Source: Gorsachius magnificus (lineage: Eukaryota; Chordata; Aves; Pelecaniformes; Ardeidae). From it: 64,000 bases of DNA. This document shows, in pieces, positions 49,201 through 61,200 of the stretch. The position numbers and the translations under genes were made by a program. Every line of letters starts with the position of its first letter. The stretch's first letter is position 1. The notes under the pieces are model-generated. The model worked only from the letters and a program-made list of their open reading frames with translations. It had not been told where the DNA came from and did not search any database. The stretch is taken from contig CM067084.1 in NCBI GenBank assembly GCA_034008185.1, positions 3,553,385 to 3,617,384 on the forward strand. The letters are read 5' to 3'.

Positions 49201-52200
49201 TTTGGACTTAGAAAACAAATTCAATGATGGAAACAACTATAAAAGTAGTAACATGCAAACCAGTAAATTCTGTGTCCATTTTTGGGCTAAGCATCAATTC
49301 AACTTGGTGTAGGACTGAGCAACAGAAGCTAAAACAGCAATTTCAACTTTGTACAAATTCTTAAGTGCTAGAGGTACTACTAAAAGCCACTCACAACCAG
49401 TCACCAAGATTACTAATAACAACAAAATAATAGCCGAAATAGCTACAAATTCCCCCATTTGCTGATAAAATGGGACCTTAAGTTGCATATTCTTCTTGGT
49501 TTAGCAGTGTTAGTATCATATTTCTGTCAAAGCAGCTCTAATTCAGTTTCCCAGAGGACACCATTCACTTTCATGGTCTGACTCAGCTTTCAAGTGTTAA
49601 GTGCAACACTGTCTCCCCTGTGGTCCACCCAAAGCCTGTTAAAGGCCACCCAGACTTTGCAAAAAGATACCGCTAACTTAAAAAGAGCATGAATTCTCCA
49701 TAAACTACACACAAACTTTTAAAGCAACATACCAGTCAGCCTCAGACAGATTTAACATGTATACTGATAATTTCATACATTTGTTCTAGACTACGTATTA
49801 ATGCAACCACGTCAAGAAACATTTTTTAATTAAGTTACCCAGAAAAGGGTATTTTTGGAGGCAGTAAAAGGTTATTTCATATCTGCAGTGCAAATTTGGC
49901 ATCTTCACTTCTTCTAGTAATGTCTTAATATATTAACAATCAAGACTAAATTGAAATCTGTTACAGAATGTTTTTCCCCTAGACACACCTGTGTGACAAT
50001 CAACAACTTACCTATATTATTAAAAGGAAAAAAAAAGGGACATCATTCACCTAGTTTAATCAAGTACTACAGGTGGGGTTTTTTTTCCCCCCAGGTTATA
50101 AACATAACAAGTGATCCTGTTCTTACTCTCGTATTTTACTTCTGGCAAGTTTCTTGCTTAGTATTTAAACATAAGTAAAGGTACGTAGAAATCATTTGTA
50201 TTCATTGTAGTATCCTACTTCCCATCTCACTACTCCAAGTCAGCCAGCAGTATAAAGCTAGAACACAAGCCATCATTTGCATTATTCGAACACAAACCAA
50301 CTAGTTACCAAGTGAAAATGTGTTTATTCTTCATGCTGAAAAGGCTATTCCTTTCAGGATAATGGAAGTCATGCAGCTTCACAAAGACAACACTTAACTG
50401 TCTCCAGGAAATCAAACTCACTGTAATGGAAACAAAAGCTCAAACCTTATAGGAAGAGCTTTATAACCTCTGCCAACACTTGGGCTGGCGTCATGTGTTT
50501 AACAGACAATTGTCAATAACCAACTCAAAACAACCCACAAAATACAGGACAGTTCCACACAAGGCAAGTAACAGGTACAATTTCCAAGCTGAACTCTCAG
50601 GCCATAGAACGCTGAACATTGCACTGTTTAATATATATGTAGTACACACATTTTTATATACATCAAGAGGGACGGTAACAGTCACTCCACTCCCAGAACA
50701 CATACAAGGATTTTTACCATCACGTACAGAGCCTCGGAGAAACAAAATGGGAACTCTAGTTCCAAACTTCTCTTCCAGAGCACTCACTGCAGACAGCAGC
50801 TGATATGCTTGCTTCCCAAAGTCCTGTAAACCACCTTCTGCATCAGTCGAGACCACAAGGCAAGACGCTCTGAAATGCACAAAGAAACCAAGTTTAACAC
50901 ACATAGAAATCAAGTCCCCTGCCCTCGTTTCAAATGTGGGCTATGAAGTAATATCCAAATAAAATACACACTTCAGGTTACATTAATGTAAACAGTTAAA
51001 CATGTTTAAGCATGGGTTGGACTAGATGACCTCTGGGGTCCCTTCCAACCCAAAACATTCTATGATTCCATGATAAGTAACTAGGACTGAAGACACAAGA
51101 CCAAGCAAAATCAACATCACTTGTACTTAAGACAGCTGCCCAACCCAACAATAAGCAGTTCTTCATGGTACTTGCTGTGACAGAGAATCATTGCCTCTGC
51201 CATCTTCTGAATTTTGTATTTGAATATCTGGACTGTTTTAGGCATATAAAACATTTCTTTAATTGCACCTAAGAGCAAGAAAGTTGTTTTTTTTCTTTTT
51301 AAATAACAAAAAAGGGAAAAAACTGAAGGAAAGACCAATCCCATTAAATGTTTTCTAACGTTTTTTAATGCCTTTATTACTGACCAGAAAACCCATTGAT
51401 AAGTTATTTGCACAAGTGACTTCTAATGAGGAGAAAGGGACAATGATCTATTTCAAGCAATTTCAGTTCTGCCACACAAATTCACTATGTGGCACTCTAC
51501 TAGCACAGCAACATGACCGCCAAGATTGAAGTTATATCTCAAATTCTCTTCCTTGTTAGTTTTACTAGAGACCAGGCAAAGATTCCTTAATCCTTGAGCA
51601 TATGGTAAATGTAGCTGATTTGATAACATTTTTCCAGAAAGCAACACAGCATAGCACCTTGTCTCTGATCAGGGAGCATCAGGCTACCAGCAAAAACAAG
51701 GAATCCTGTATTGTATCTTCAGGGAAAGCGTGTACATACACAAAGGAGAAACAGAGGAAGGTGTTTCTGCTCATACCTGTGTGACTACAGACCCCCCCGG
51801 CTTCCCTTCAGCACATCTATGAGACTATTAGCAGTGCTCTGAAGAACACATGTCAGCACCTGCTGTAACAGGAGATCAGCTCCCTTAACACTCCGGCAGT
51901 TAAGCCTTAGGCTCGTGGTATCGCACTCCGCTTGCAAGTGTTTTATTTTGGGATTAATTACCCAATGATGGGACTTAAACTGATGAACAGAAGCATATTT
52001 CATAGCCTGCGAGCGTTGCTCCAAACTCTTTTTAGGAACTGTGACCATATTTTGTCTGCAGGCTTTCCCACAGCCTAACTTAGAGCTTACAAGCCGCCTC
52101 ATGGTTTGCTCAACTCTTCAGGAGAAGGTTAGAGACAGTCATTCAGAGACAGGCTTCAGGCTGAACATCTGCAAGATCAAATGCGTGAAAAGTCGATTCT

Positions 52201-55200
52201 TTTAGATAATTTGCCTTCCTAAGTCAGCTTGAGAGAACATAACCTCTTGTATCAGTCTTCAGGGAAGAAAGCTTACCTGGACCTGCAGTTATCACAGCAT
52301 TCTTCTGTGCCCATGATGCCGGAAGAAGCCTTTCGGAGCTGTTTGTCTTCAAAATGAGACAGGATGATTCTACCCAAGGGAGTGTAGGGAATTAAATAAA
52401 AGACCAAGAATTTATGCATTAAACTTCTTGCAGAAAATTGAGTGGAAATCAGCATCATTAATTAATTGCCTTGATTCCTCTAAAGAAATTTTTTTTTTTA
52501 AAGTAAATAAGGAAACATTTGATGTATATTTATAAATAAGCTGAAGGCTGTCTTTTCTGATACTGCTTTCTAAAATTAAACATGTTTGCAGAACCCATTG
52601 TAAGTATAAGATGCCTCCTGGTTACAACTTGCAGTTGTGACCGAGTCGCAACGGCTCTTAAAGCTGACTGAAATGACATAAAACGTTAAACAGATTCCAG
52701 TACTCACTTCCTCCTGCAGGTATTTGACATAAGGTACTTCTCTATTTTTGCCAACATCTTCAGTTTGTACAACCGGAAGCCTTCATTGCGTATCTCACTT
52801 AGAAGATGTCTGCCAGTCAAAAGGAAAAAAGAGCAGCCTTAAATAGTGACCACTATCCCCCTGTCCCACACCAAAAATGAACTATGCCAGACAACTGTCT
52901 TGCTCAAATTCACCAGAAACAGCTAGAAAAAAATAATTCTACTAAAACCAGACCCAAACTGTCTGCCTGTTTCTCCACAATCTTGATCCTTATAGCACCG
53001 GGCATACCCAGAGGAACATCTTATTCATATTGTTCTACATATGAAAGTTATTCTAAACAGAGCAGAAGGGGAGAGAGCAAGCCTCTTCCAACCCCACAAG
53101 CTACCAAGTTTCAGAAATCCACGTCAGAAGGTGAAGAGCAGTGAACCAAAGGAAAAGGGCATTGAGAGGGGGTAATTTCCCCTCAGTCTCAAGTTTTCCA
53201 GACAAAGTTGTCATCAATGCCACTGCCGAATGACCAAATAAGCTAAAATATCATCACCCATCTTTTCAGAAACTTGGGGGCAGCATGTTAGGACAACATC
53301 TACCTGTTGATTCATTTAATATCCTTCCAAGTCACTTCACTGGAAGCATCCAGCTGAGGAAATATCGTGAAAGTACTGGATGGGTGTACGGAGCACATAC
53401 TCTGCCCATGCCCTGAGCTGCTGCCTGAGCCACACCTGAGCTACCATCTGCACCACCCTCACTCTGCCACATGGCATGGAAAACATGTCAACACTGCAGG
53501 TGTTGGGCACCACATTAAGGCAGCTACACCATTCCAGCTCAAAGTTGAGCTAAGCAAGTTTCTGCCTGTGTGGGAAAAAAAAAGAGCAGGGAAGCATATT
53601 GTTTCACAGACTCAGGCAGCCTGCTGACACAAGTTCAAATGACTGAGTTCAGACATTTCTGCGGCCCTGTACCAGCTATGGATAAAGCTAACATGAGACC
53701 TCTACAACCAGGACACCCCCAACCAGAAGGAAAAAAAAAAAAAGTATTTTTCCATTCAGACATCTAGATAGCAGAGAAAAAAGATAATTCTACAGCATCA
53801 GCACTCTTAAGGGGTGATGGCGGGTCTAAAACCAGGTCAGATGGATCAGATCTAAAAACAGGTCGGGTGATTTACAAGACAAGCAACCAGGTTTTATCAC
53901 CACCTGCCTTGCAAATCATCTTCAGAAAGCAGAACTGGAACCAGGATAAACTCACTAATGTTACTGCACTTATGGACTGTCTTCTAGAAAGAGTATAGCA
54001 TACTTAGTACCGCGTGTGCGCAGGAAAGGACTTTGATATGTTCTGAAAAACAAATCACATTTTCAACCAAACCCACCTAGCTCCTCTTCCTTTTGGTATG
54101 TTTTGACTATGTTAAAGCAGTTCTCTTCAGTCATTTACCTGTTAAAATTCAGGTCTGCCATAGTCCACAAGACATGACAAGAAGCAGGAAGCCCATCGCG
54201 ACCAGCTCTCCCAATTTCTTGATAATAGGATTCCATTTCCTTAGGGGCACCGTAATGAATAACCATCCGGATATCTGCTTTATTGATGCCCATTCCGAAT
54301 GCCACTGTAGCCACAACACACTACAAGACAGGAGCCACATGCTGAATGTTTTGAAATGAGCATCAAGAATCTGCCTGGATTAATGCTCACATACTTGGTG
54401 ACAAATATTTTATTACGGACTCAAAATTCAGCCTATATTACAACGGCCTCAAACTCACACTCTGCTTCCACAGTCCTGCTTTTAAGTCTGATTTTGGTCA
54501 GAGCACAAGTATAGGATTATAAAGAAGAGTGTGATGATGTGTTGTGGCAAATGCTAGAGTGCTTTCAAGCAGTTTTTCTGAAAAGGCACAAAACCTATCG
54601 TGAAGAGGAATACAAGTCCCACGGTAACTCTTTGCCTGATTACCTGCAGGAGGAAGCAAGCACCTCACAGAACTTGCGATGATATTGTTCCAGCTACCAC
54701 CATTTTCCTCAGATGCTATACATTTTTAAGAAACTTGGTAAATAAATTTGAAACATAAGCCAGGAATCCTATTACTGTCAGCACAGACCAGCAATTTCTT
54801 TGCCCAGAATTGGCGACAGAGTAAGTGGGAAACATATGCTGATATTCCCAAATTCTGTCTTCTACCAGAAACTCTGCAATTATAAATAGGACCAAGTTTC
54901 TTACATACCTGAATTTCATCCCTCATGAACTGGTGATGGATCTCTCTCCTTTGTTTGATTCCCATACCAGCATGGTATGCACCACAAGCCACACCAAGTT
55001 TAATCAGTTCGGACACAACCTGTTCGGTGGCCTTTCTCGAAGGGCAGTAGACAATAGTGGGGCCTTCAAACTCATATGCAGAACTGCTATAAATAATAGC
55101 AACATGTAAAGACACAGAACAGAAGAAGCCACCCTTCTGCAAAAAGTCCAACAGAACCTAGTTCAAGAGGCAACATAGCTTTTCCAGCAGTTCACCTTCT

Positions 55201-58200
55201 CAGGGATTTAGAAATTGTAACTATTCATAACCCGTCCTCCCATATACAAATTCTCTGTCCTTTGGAAAAATGAACCTGGAAGTTGTCTGTTGCTCTTAAC
55301 TTTATTTTGCAAAACACAGAAGATATTGGTCTCTGTAGAAGCAGCAGGATAAGGCCTCCCAATTTCTTTGAAGTCTTCAGGAAATGCACTCTCACAGCTG
55401 TCACTTTTGAAAGGTCTGCATTTACATAATAAAGTAGAAATGAGCAATGATAAATTCCTTTGTATTGCTGTAGAGGCACACACCAGAGCTTGCAACAAGG
55501 AGAAGAACAGGGCCAGAATGGGTACAACCACTGGGCTGCTAACAGAAAAGGACTGCAATTTTTCTTCTGCTCAGGTTAGCTTTATTAAAAAAATATAATC
55601 TGACCACAGACTTAGAAGAGGCTTTTGCACACACACTTTGCACAATACTGCTTCAGAAGTTACCCACCAGCCAAACCATCCAGTCATTCCAATAGCTACA
55701 GAATCTGCAGATCCTCTGAGGATCAAATGATCCCGAAGATACTTAAGCATGCAACATGGAAACAGCACGAGTCCATTGCTCCTTGCCGCAAAAGCCTTTT
55801 ATGAACTGGGAGAGGGGGGTGGGCACAACACAACAAGTGACTAGCATGACATCAGAGCCAGGTTATGGAGAAAGCCCAGGCTCCTTCTCACCCAATCGGT
55901 TTAAGACTGCTACTAGTTCTTAGTACACAACACCAAAATACCAAGGTGTATCTGAGGGATCAACAAAAACAGGCTTAAGTCCTTACCTTCCTTTCCTAGT
56001 AAGGAACTGCTTCAAATCCCTAAGGGTATTTCCACTTTGTCGTCCAACTTCTAAGAACAGGTTAGGTCTGTCAAAACTAGTACATGTGATCTGGGGATTC
56101 TTCAGATTCAGACAACGCACTATGTCTTCTCTAATCGATGGACTTGCAGTTGCAGTTAACCCAACAATGGGAACCTGCAGTGAAAAGTAGAAGAAAAAGT
56201 CTGAGACCTCTCTTTTTTTTAACCAAAAAGAGTCAGATCTGAAATAGCATGTAAGCAGGCACTTCAATCTGTTTACGATCACTGGATCAACTCAGCTATT
56301 TGAAAAATATGATTACTACTTTGCTTCTAGACCTTTGGTCTACACTGTTCAGGAGAGCAGATGGGGACCAAACACTGTTGACCAAAATGCAGACTTCTTA
56401 TTCTGAATGCACGTTTACTTTAGTTACATCTTCAACAAGTCTACCGTAATTTTCTCATGTGGTTAGCTAAATTTAGGGAACATAGGACAAAACTTGCCAG
56501 AAGAGCACGTGAAGTTCAGGTCTAAGTTTTTGAGCTTATGCAATAAACACTCAAGGAGTGTCTAGAAGTCACGGTTGCATGCTCTTAAAAGTCACTCAGC
56601 TTAAAGAAAAAAACCCTCAATATTAAACCAGAAGCTTAGGGACATCATCTTCCAAGACCATAGGGATCCAACAAAGCAATTTAATATTCAGAAGTTTCTG
56701 ATACTCCAGGTACAGAACATCCTTCATTCATCACTTGGCAAAACCCACAAAGCTCCGTCAACTGACAGGGATAACATAAAACTCCCAAACAGCATGCTAA
56801 GCACTCCCAAAGAGCAACATTAGAAGAATGATATTTCCAGCCATCATATATAATGATATAATATCCTTCTCTTATATTAGAATTCAAATATAAGAAAACC
56901 TCACCAATGGCAGAGTCTTCTTTAACGAACCTAAAGTTCTAAAGGAATTTCTGAAGTCATGGCCCCACTCAGAAATACAATGAGCTTCATCAACAGCTAT
57001 GAGGGTAATACCTGGTGGGCACAAAACCACAGCATGGACACATTAACGAGACAAACGAACCAACATGGGAAGTGACAAGATACAAACACCCTGTTCTGCT
57101 CGATTTTGAACTTGCCTGAGAAGGCACCAGTACTCTCTTTAAAGTTCTGTTTCTAGTGCGCCTTCTGCTGTACCAACTCCCCGAGCCCATTTTTATAACG
57201 GCCTCTCTCCTAAAAAGGTCTAAGGGCTTTTACAGGCTCCCTCAACACCATGTCCAACTCCTTCAAGCTCCAGATCTCCAACATCCCTCACGATGAGTCA
57301 ATAAGTTGAGCTACCGCTGACAGGACATCTTCCCACCCCATCGCTTCCCAGACTTCCTTAGTAGTAGTCACAAATGCTGATTACAGATGTCATTAGCTGT
57401 ATTTTCTGGATTGTAAAACAAAGCTTGAGCGTCTCAGGTCTGCATTGAAGAGAAAGCCCAGAAAAAACATGAGGAGAGGGGGGTTAGAGACACCCCTGGA
57501 AAATAGCCTTATGTTTTCTGAATCAGAAAAACCCCTCAACTTGTGCACAGATATCCTATTGTAATCTGCACATTCAAAGCACCCTAGTGTCAGAGAGGCC
57601 AAGCATACAGCTCCTCAGGACTCCAACAATTCAGATGGCTCATCTTCTCCCTAGATAGTCCTCCCTGCCTGTAGCACTAGAAACTCAGTTCCTCAATAAA
57701 AACAAGCTTGGCATTTTATGCGCCTTAATTTTCCCTGCTATGAGAGATTCATCAGCTGCATCGCCTCTGATGGAAAGAATTCTTTTTAAGATGCACTATA
57801 GTGTTTGAAAATACAATTTCATTGTTACATTCTGAGAAAGATCAGAGAGATTAGAATAATTAAAAGGCTAAAGTATTTAGTAATATACATTTCACTTCCT
57901 GCAATTCCAAGATCAGTGTTTTAGCACCTTTGCTCCCAGTAACTTGCCTAACAGTCCCGTGCCAAGACCACGCTAAAAAACACTACTCACATACAATCTT
58001 TTTCCCCCCCGTCAACGACAGGATCTTCTGACACCATTTATTGGCAGTCACTACGCTAGCCTCTGAGCTCACTAGCAGTAAGAAACTGGTGAAAAATGTT
58101 CAAGCATTAAAAAAGTTTAAACATAATAAGGAATTTAAGCAGCGTGCCAACTCATCCACAACCTTATCCCCAACTTACCAATATTTTGGTCAAGATCCTG

Positions 58201-61200
58201 AAGTAACTTTAAGTTGCCCGAACAAAACTCGGGAGTCATATATATGACTCTGTACTGACCCCTGAAACGTCAAGAAAACACATAGTTATAGAAGGAAAAA
58301 CTCCAGAGAACTCAACCAAATTAAATAAAACCAGGATTGTCTAGAAGATATAAATGAGAACAAGCACCGACTTCTGGATAAGGGAACAAGAGGAAGGAAG
58401 TGAAGATAGAACCATAGAATCATAGAATGTTTTGGGTTGGAAGGAACCCCTAGAGGTCATCTAGTCCAATCCCCCTGCAGTGAGCAGGGACACTGCTAAC
58501 TAGATCAGGTTGCTAATATGATAGAAAGCATTCCAGAACCATAGGAAAGCAAGGCAGTAGACAGTGTTACAGGAAAAGGAAAAAGAAGCAAAGAGATTTT
58601 CTAGCCTTTAGAACGAGAAAGGATTGTTGTGATGACTTGGTGACAAATATAGGTCTAAGACCCATGTAAAATCACATTTAAATCACAACATAAAGCTGAG
58701 CCAGTGAGCCCCGTCTCCCCAGCCAGAGGGCACAAGAGGGTGACAATAGCCTCCCACATGCTCAGCCTGGGTAAATGCAAGCACTATCACTGACTGCCAG
58801 GTTGCAGGTCTGAGCCCGCATCGAGCATTTCAGCTATGACAGATCAGGCAGATCCACTACCTCTTGTATATACCTACGTCAGAACCTGCAGTCCCAGAAA
58901 GCTTATTTAGGACTTACGCTTTAATGCATTCGTTGATGTTTTTTGACTGAGCCGAACCAAGCAAGCAAGCTGGAATCCCTGACATTCTGCAGAAGTAAAA
59001 AGCAGAGTCATAAACAGATTTACTCTCAGTGCTTTCTACCTTAGTTTCCAGCGTATGCCAGCGCTTCAAAAAGGAAGTTCAAGCTGCAAGGCCAGACTAC
59101 TTTCTTCGAAGGATCTCTATGGGGGAAAACCTTTTGAAAAAGGTAGAGCGGTCAGTGGCTACTCCTGCCACCCAAACACTCTTCCACTTCACCTCCAGCT
59201 GTCCCCCCTACCACACACACTTGACTGGCGCAAGAAGAAATCTGAGAAATACAGACCATTTTCCTTGCACAAGAACTGGGTTTACTAATAAAACTTCTAA
59301 AAGAAAAATATACTTCCTTTATTTTCTTCAGCTATTATCTTATACAGTTCATAGAATCACCTCGGTTGGCAAAGCCCTTTAAGATCATCGAGTCCAACCG
59401 TTAACCTAGCACTGCCATCCCACCACTAAACCCTGTCCCTAAGCACCTCATCTATCCTTCTTTTAAAGACCTCCAGGGATGAGGACTCCACCACCTCCCT
59501 GGGCAGCCCATTCCAGAGCCTGACAACCCTCTCGGTGAAGAAGTTTTTCCTAATGTCTAGCCTAAACCTGCCCTGGCACAGCTTCAAACCATTCCCCCTC
59601 GTCCTATCGTCTGTTACCAGGGAGAAGAGGCCGACCCCCACCTCGCTACAGCCTCCTTTCAGGCAGTTGTAGAGGGTGATCAGGTCTCCCCTCAGCCTCC
59701 TCTTATCCAGGCTCAACACCCCCAGTTCCCTCAGCCGCTCCTCGTATGACTTGTGTTCCAGACCCCTCACCAGCTTGGTTGCTCTCCTCTGGACCTGTTC
59801 CAGCAAGGCAACATCTTTCTTGTAGTGAGGGGCCCAAAACTGAACACAGTATTCGAGGTGCGGCCTCACCAGCACCGAGTACAGGGGCACGATCACTTCC
59901 CTGCTCCTGCTGGCCACACTGTTCCTGATACAGGCCAGGATGCCATTGGCCTTCTTGGCCACCTGGGCACACTGCTGGCTCATATTCAGGCAGCTGTCAA
60001 TCAGTACCCCCAGGTCTTTTTCCACCAGGCAGCTTTCCAGCCACTCTTCCCCAAGCCTGTAGCGCTGCATGGGGTTGTTGTGACCAAAGTGCAGGACCCG
60101 GCACTTGGCCTTGTTGAACCTCATACAGTTGGCCTCGGCCCATCGGTCCAGCCTGTCCAGGTCCCTCTGCAGAACCCTCCTCCCCTCGAGCAGATCAACA
60201 CTCCCACCCAGTTTGGCATCGTCTGCTAATTTACTGAGGGCACACTCAATCCCCTCATCCAGGTCATTGATAAAGATATTAAACAAGACCGGCCCTAGAA
60301 CTGAGCCCTGGGGGACACCGCTTGTGAACGGCCGCCAACTGGATTTAGCTCCATTCACCATGACACTCTGGGCTCGGCCACCCAGCCAGTTTTTAACCCA
60401 GCGAAGAGTACATCCATCTAGGCCATGAACTGCCAGCTTCTCCACGAGAATGCTATGGGAGACTGTGTCGAAGGCTTTGCTGAAGTCCAGGTAGACAACA
60501 TCCACAGCCTTTCCCTCATCTACCAGGCGGGTCACCTGGTCATAGAAGGAAATCAGGTTGGTTAGGCAAGACGTGCCTTTCTTGAACCCATGCTGACTGG
60601 GCCTGATCCTCTGATTGTCCTCCATGTGCCTGGTGAGCACACTCAAGATGAACCTCTCCATAATCTTCCCCGGTACCGAGGTCAGGCTGACATACCGAGG
60701 TTCATCGCATTTGTATGCGAACCTTAACTACATTGCAATTTTTTGCCTCACCTTCATATCTTTTGTGAGCTACTGGTGCTGCACCTGCTAGTTTCTAAGT
60801 AGGTGGCTGCTTTTTAATGACAGATTCAAGAATTACGCTACCCGCTCAGACACTTTATACTTGACCTCTTTCAGGACCCCGTAGCCCCTGTACTCTTGAC
60901 TTGGTGATTTACCACATTTTATTACAGCCCTTGGTTTTGATAGCTTCTCCCCCTTCATTCTTCTGTGTTTCAGTCCTTGGCAGAACTTCACCCAGACTGA
61001 CAAATTACTCAACTGCGTTACGTTGTAGAAATTCAGTCTCCTCAGCCTTCCAAATGAATGACCCACTGAGAAGGTAGTGAATAAACCCTTTCTACTGAGG
61101 GAAACAGTATAAAAGCCAGAGAGGCAGCTGAATACATATAGACGCCCTGCTGACTAATATTCAGTCTAGGAGCTGGGTACAGAGCCAGCTTTGGCTGTCC

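Noticed and set aside
59753..60229. 158-codon + strand frame and other frames across the CR1
   Set aside because: Shadow of the CR1 reverse-transcriptase frame on the opposite strand.
60833..61066. 77-codon - strand frame next to the CR1 5' end
   Set aside because: It lies beyond the point where CR1 similarity stops and shows no recognised motif.
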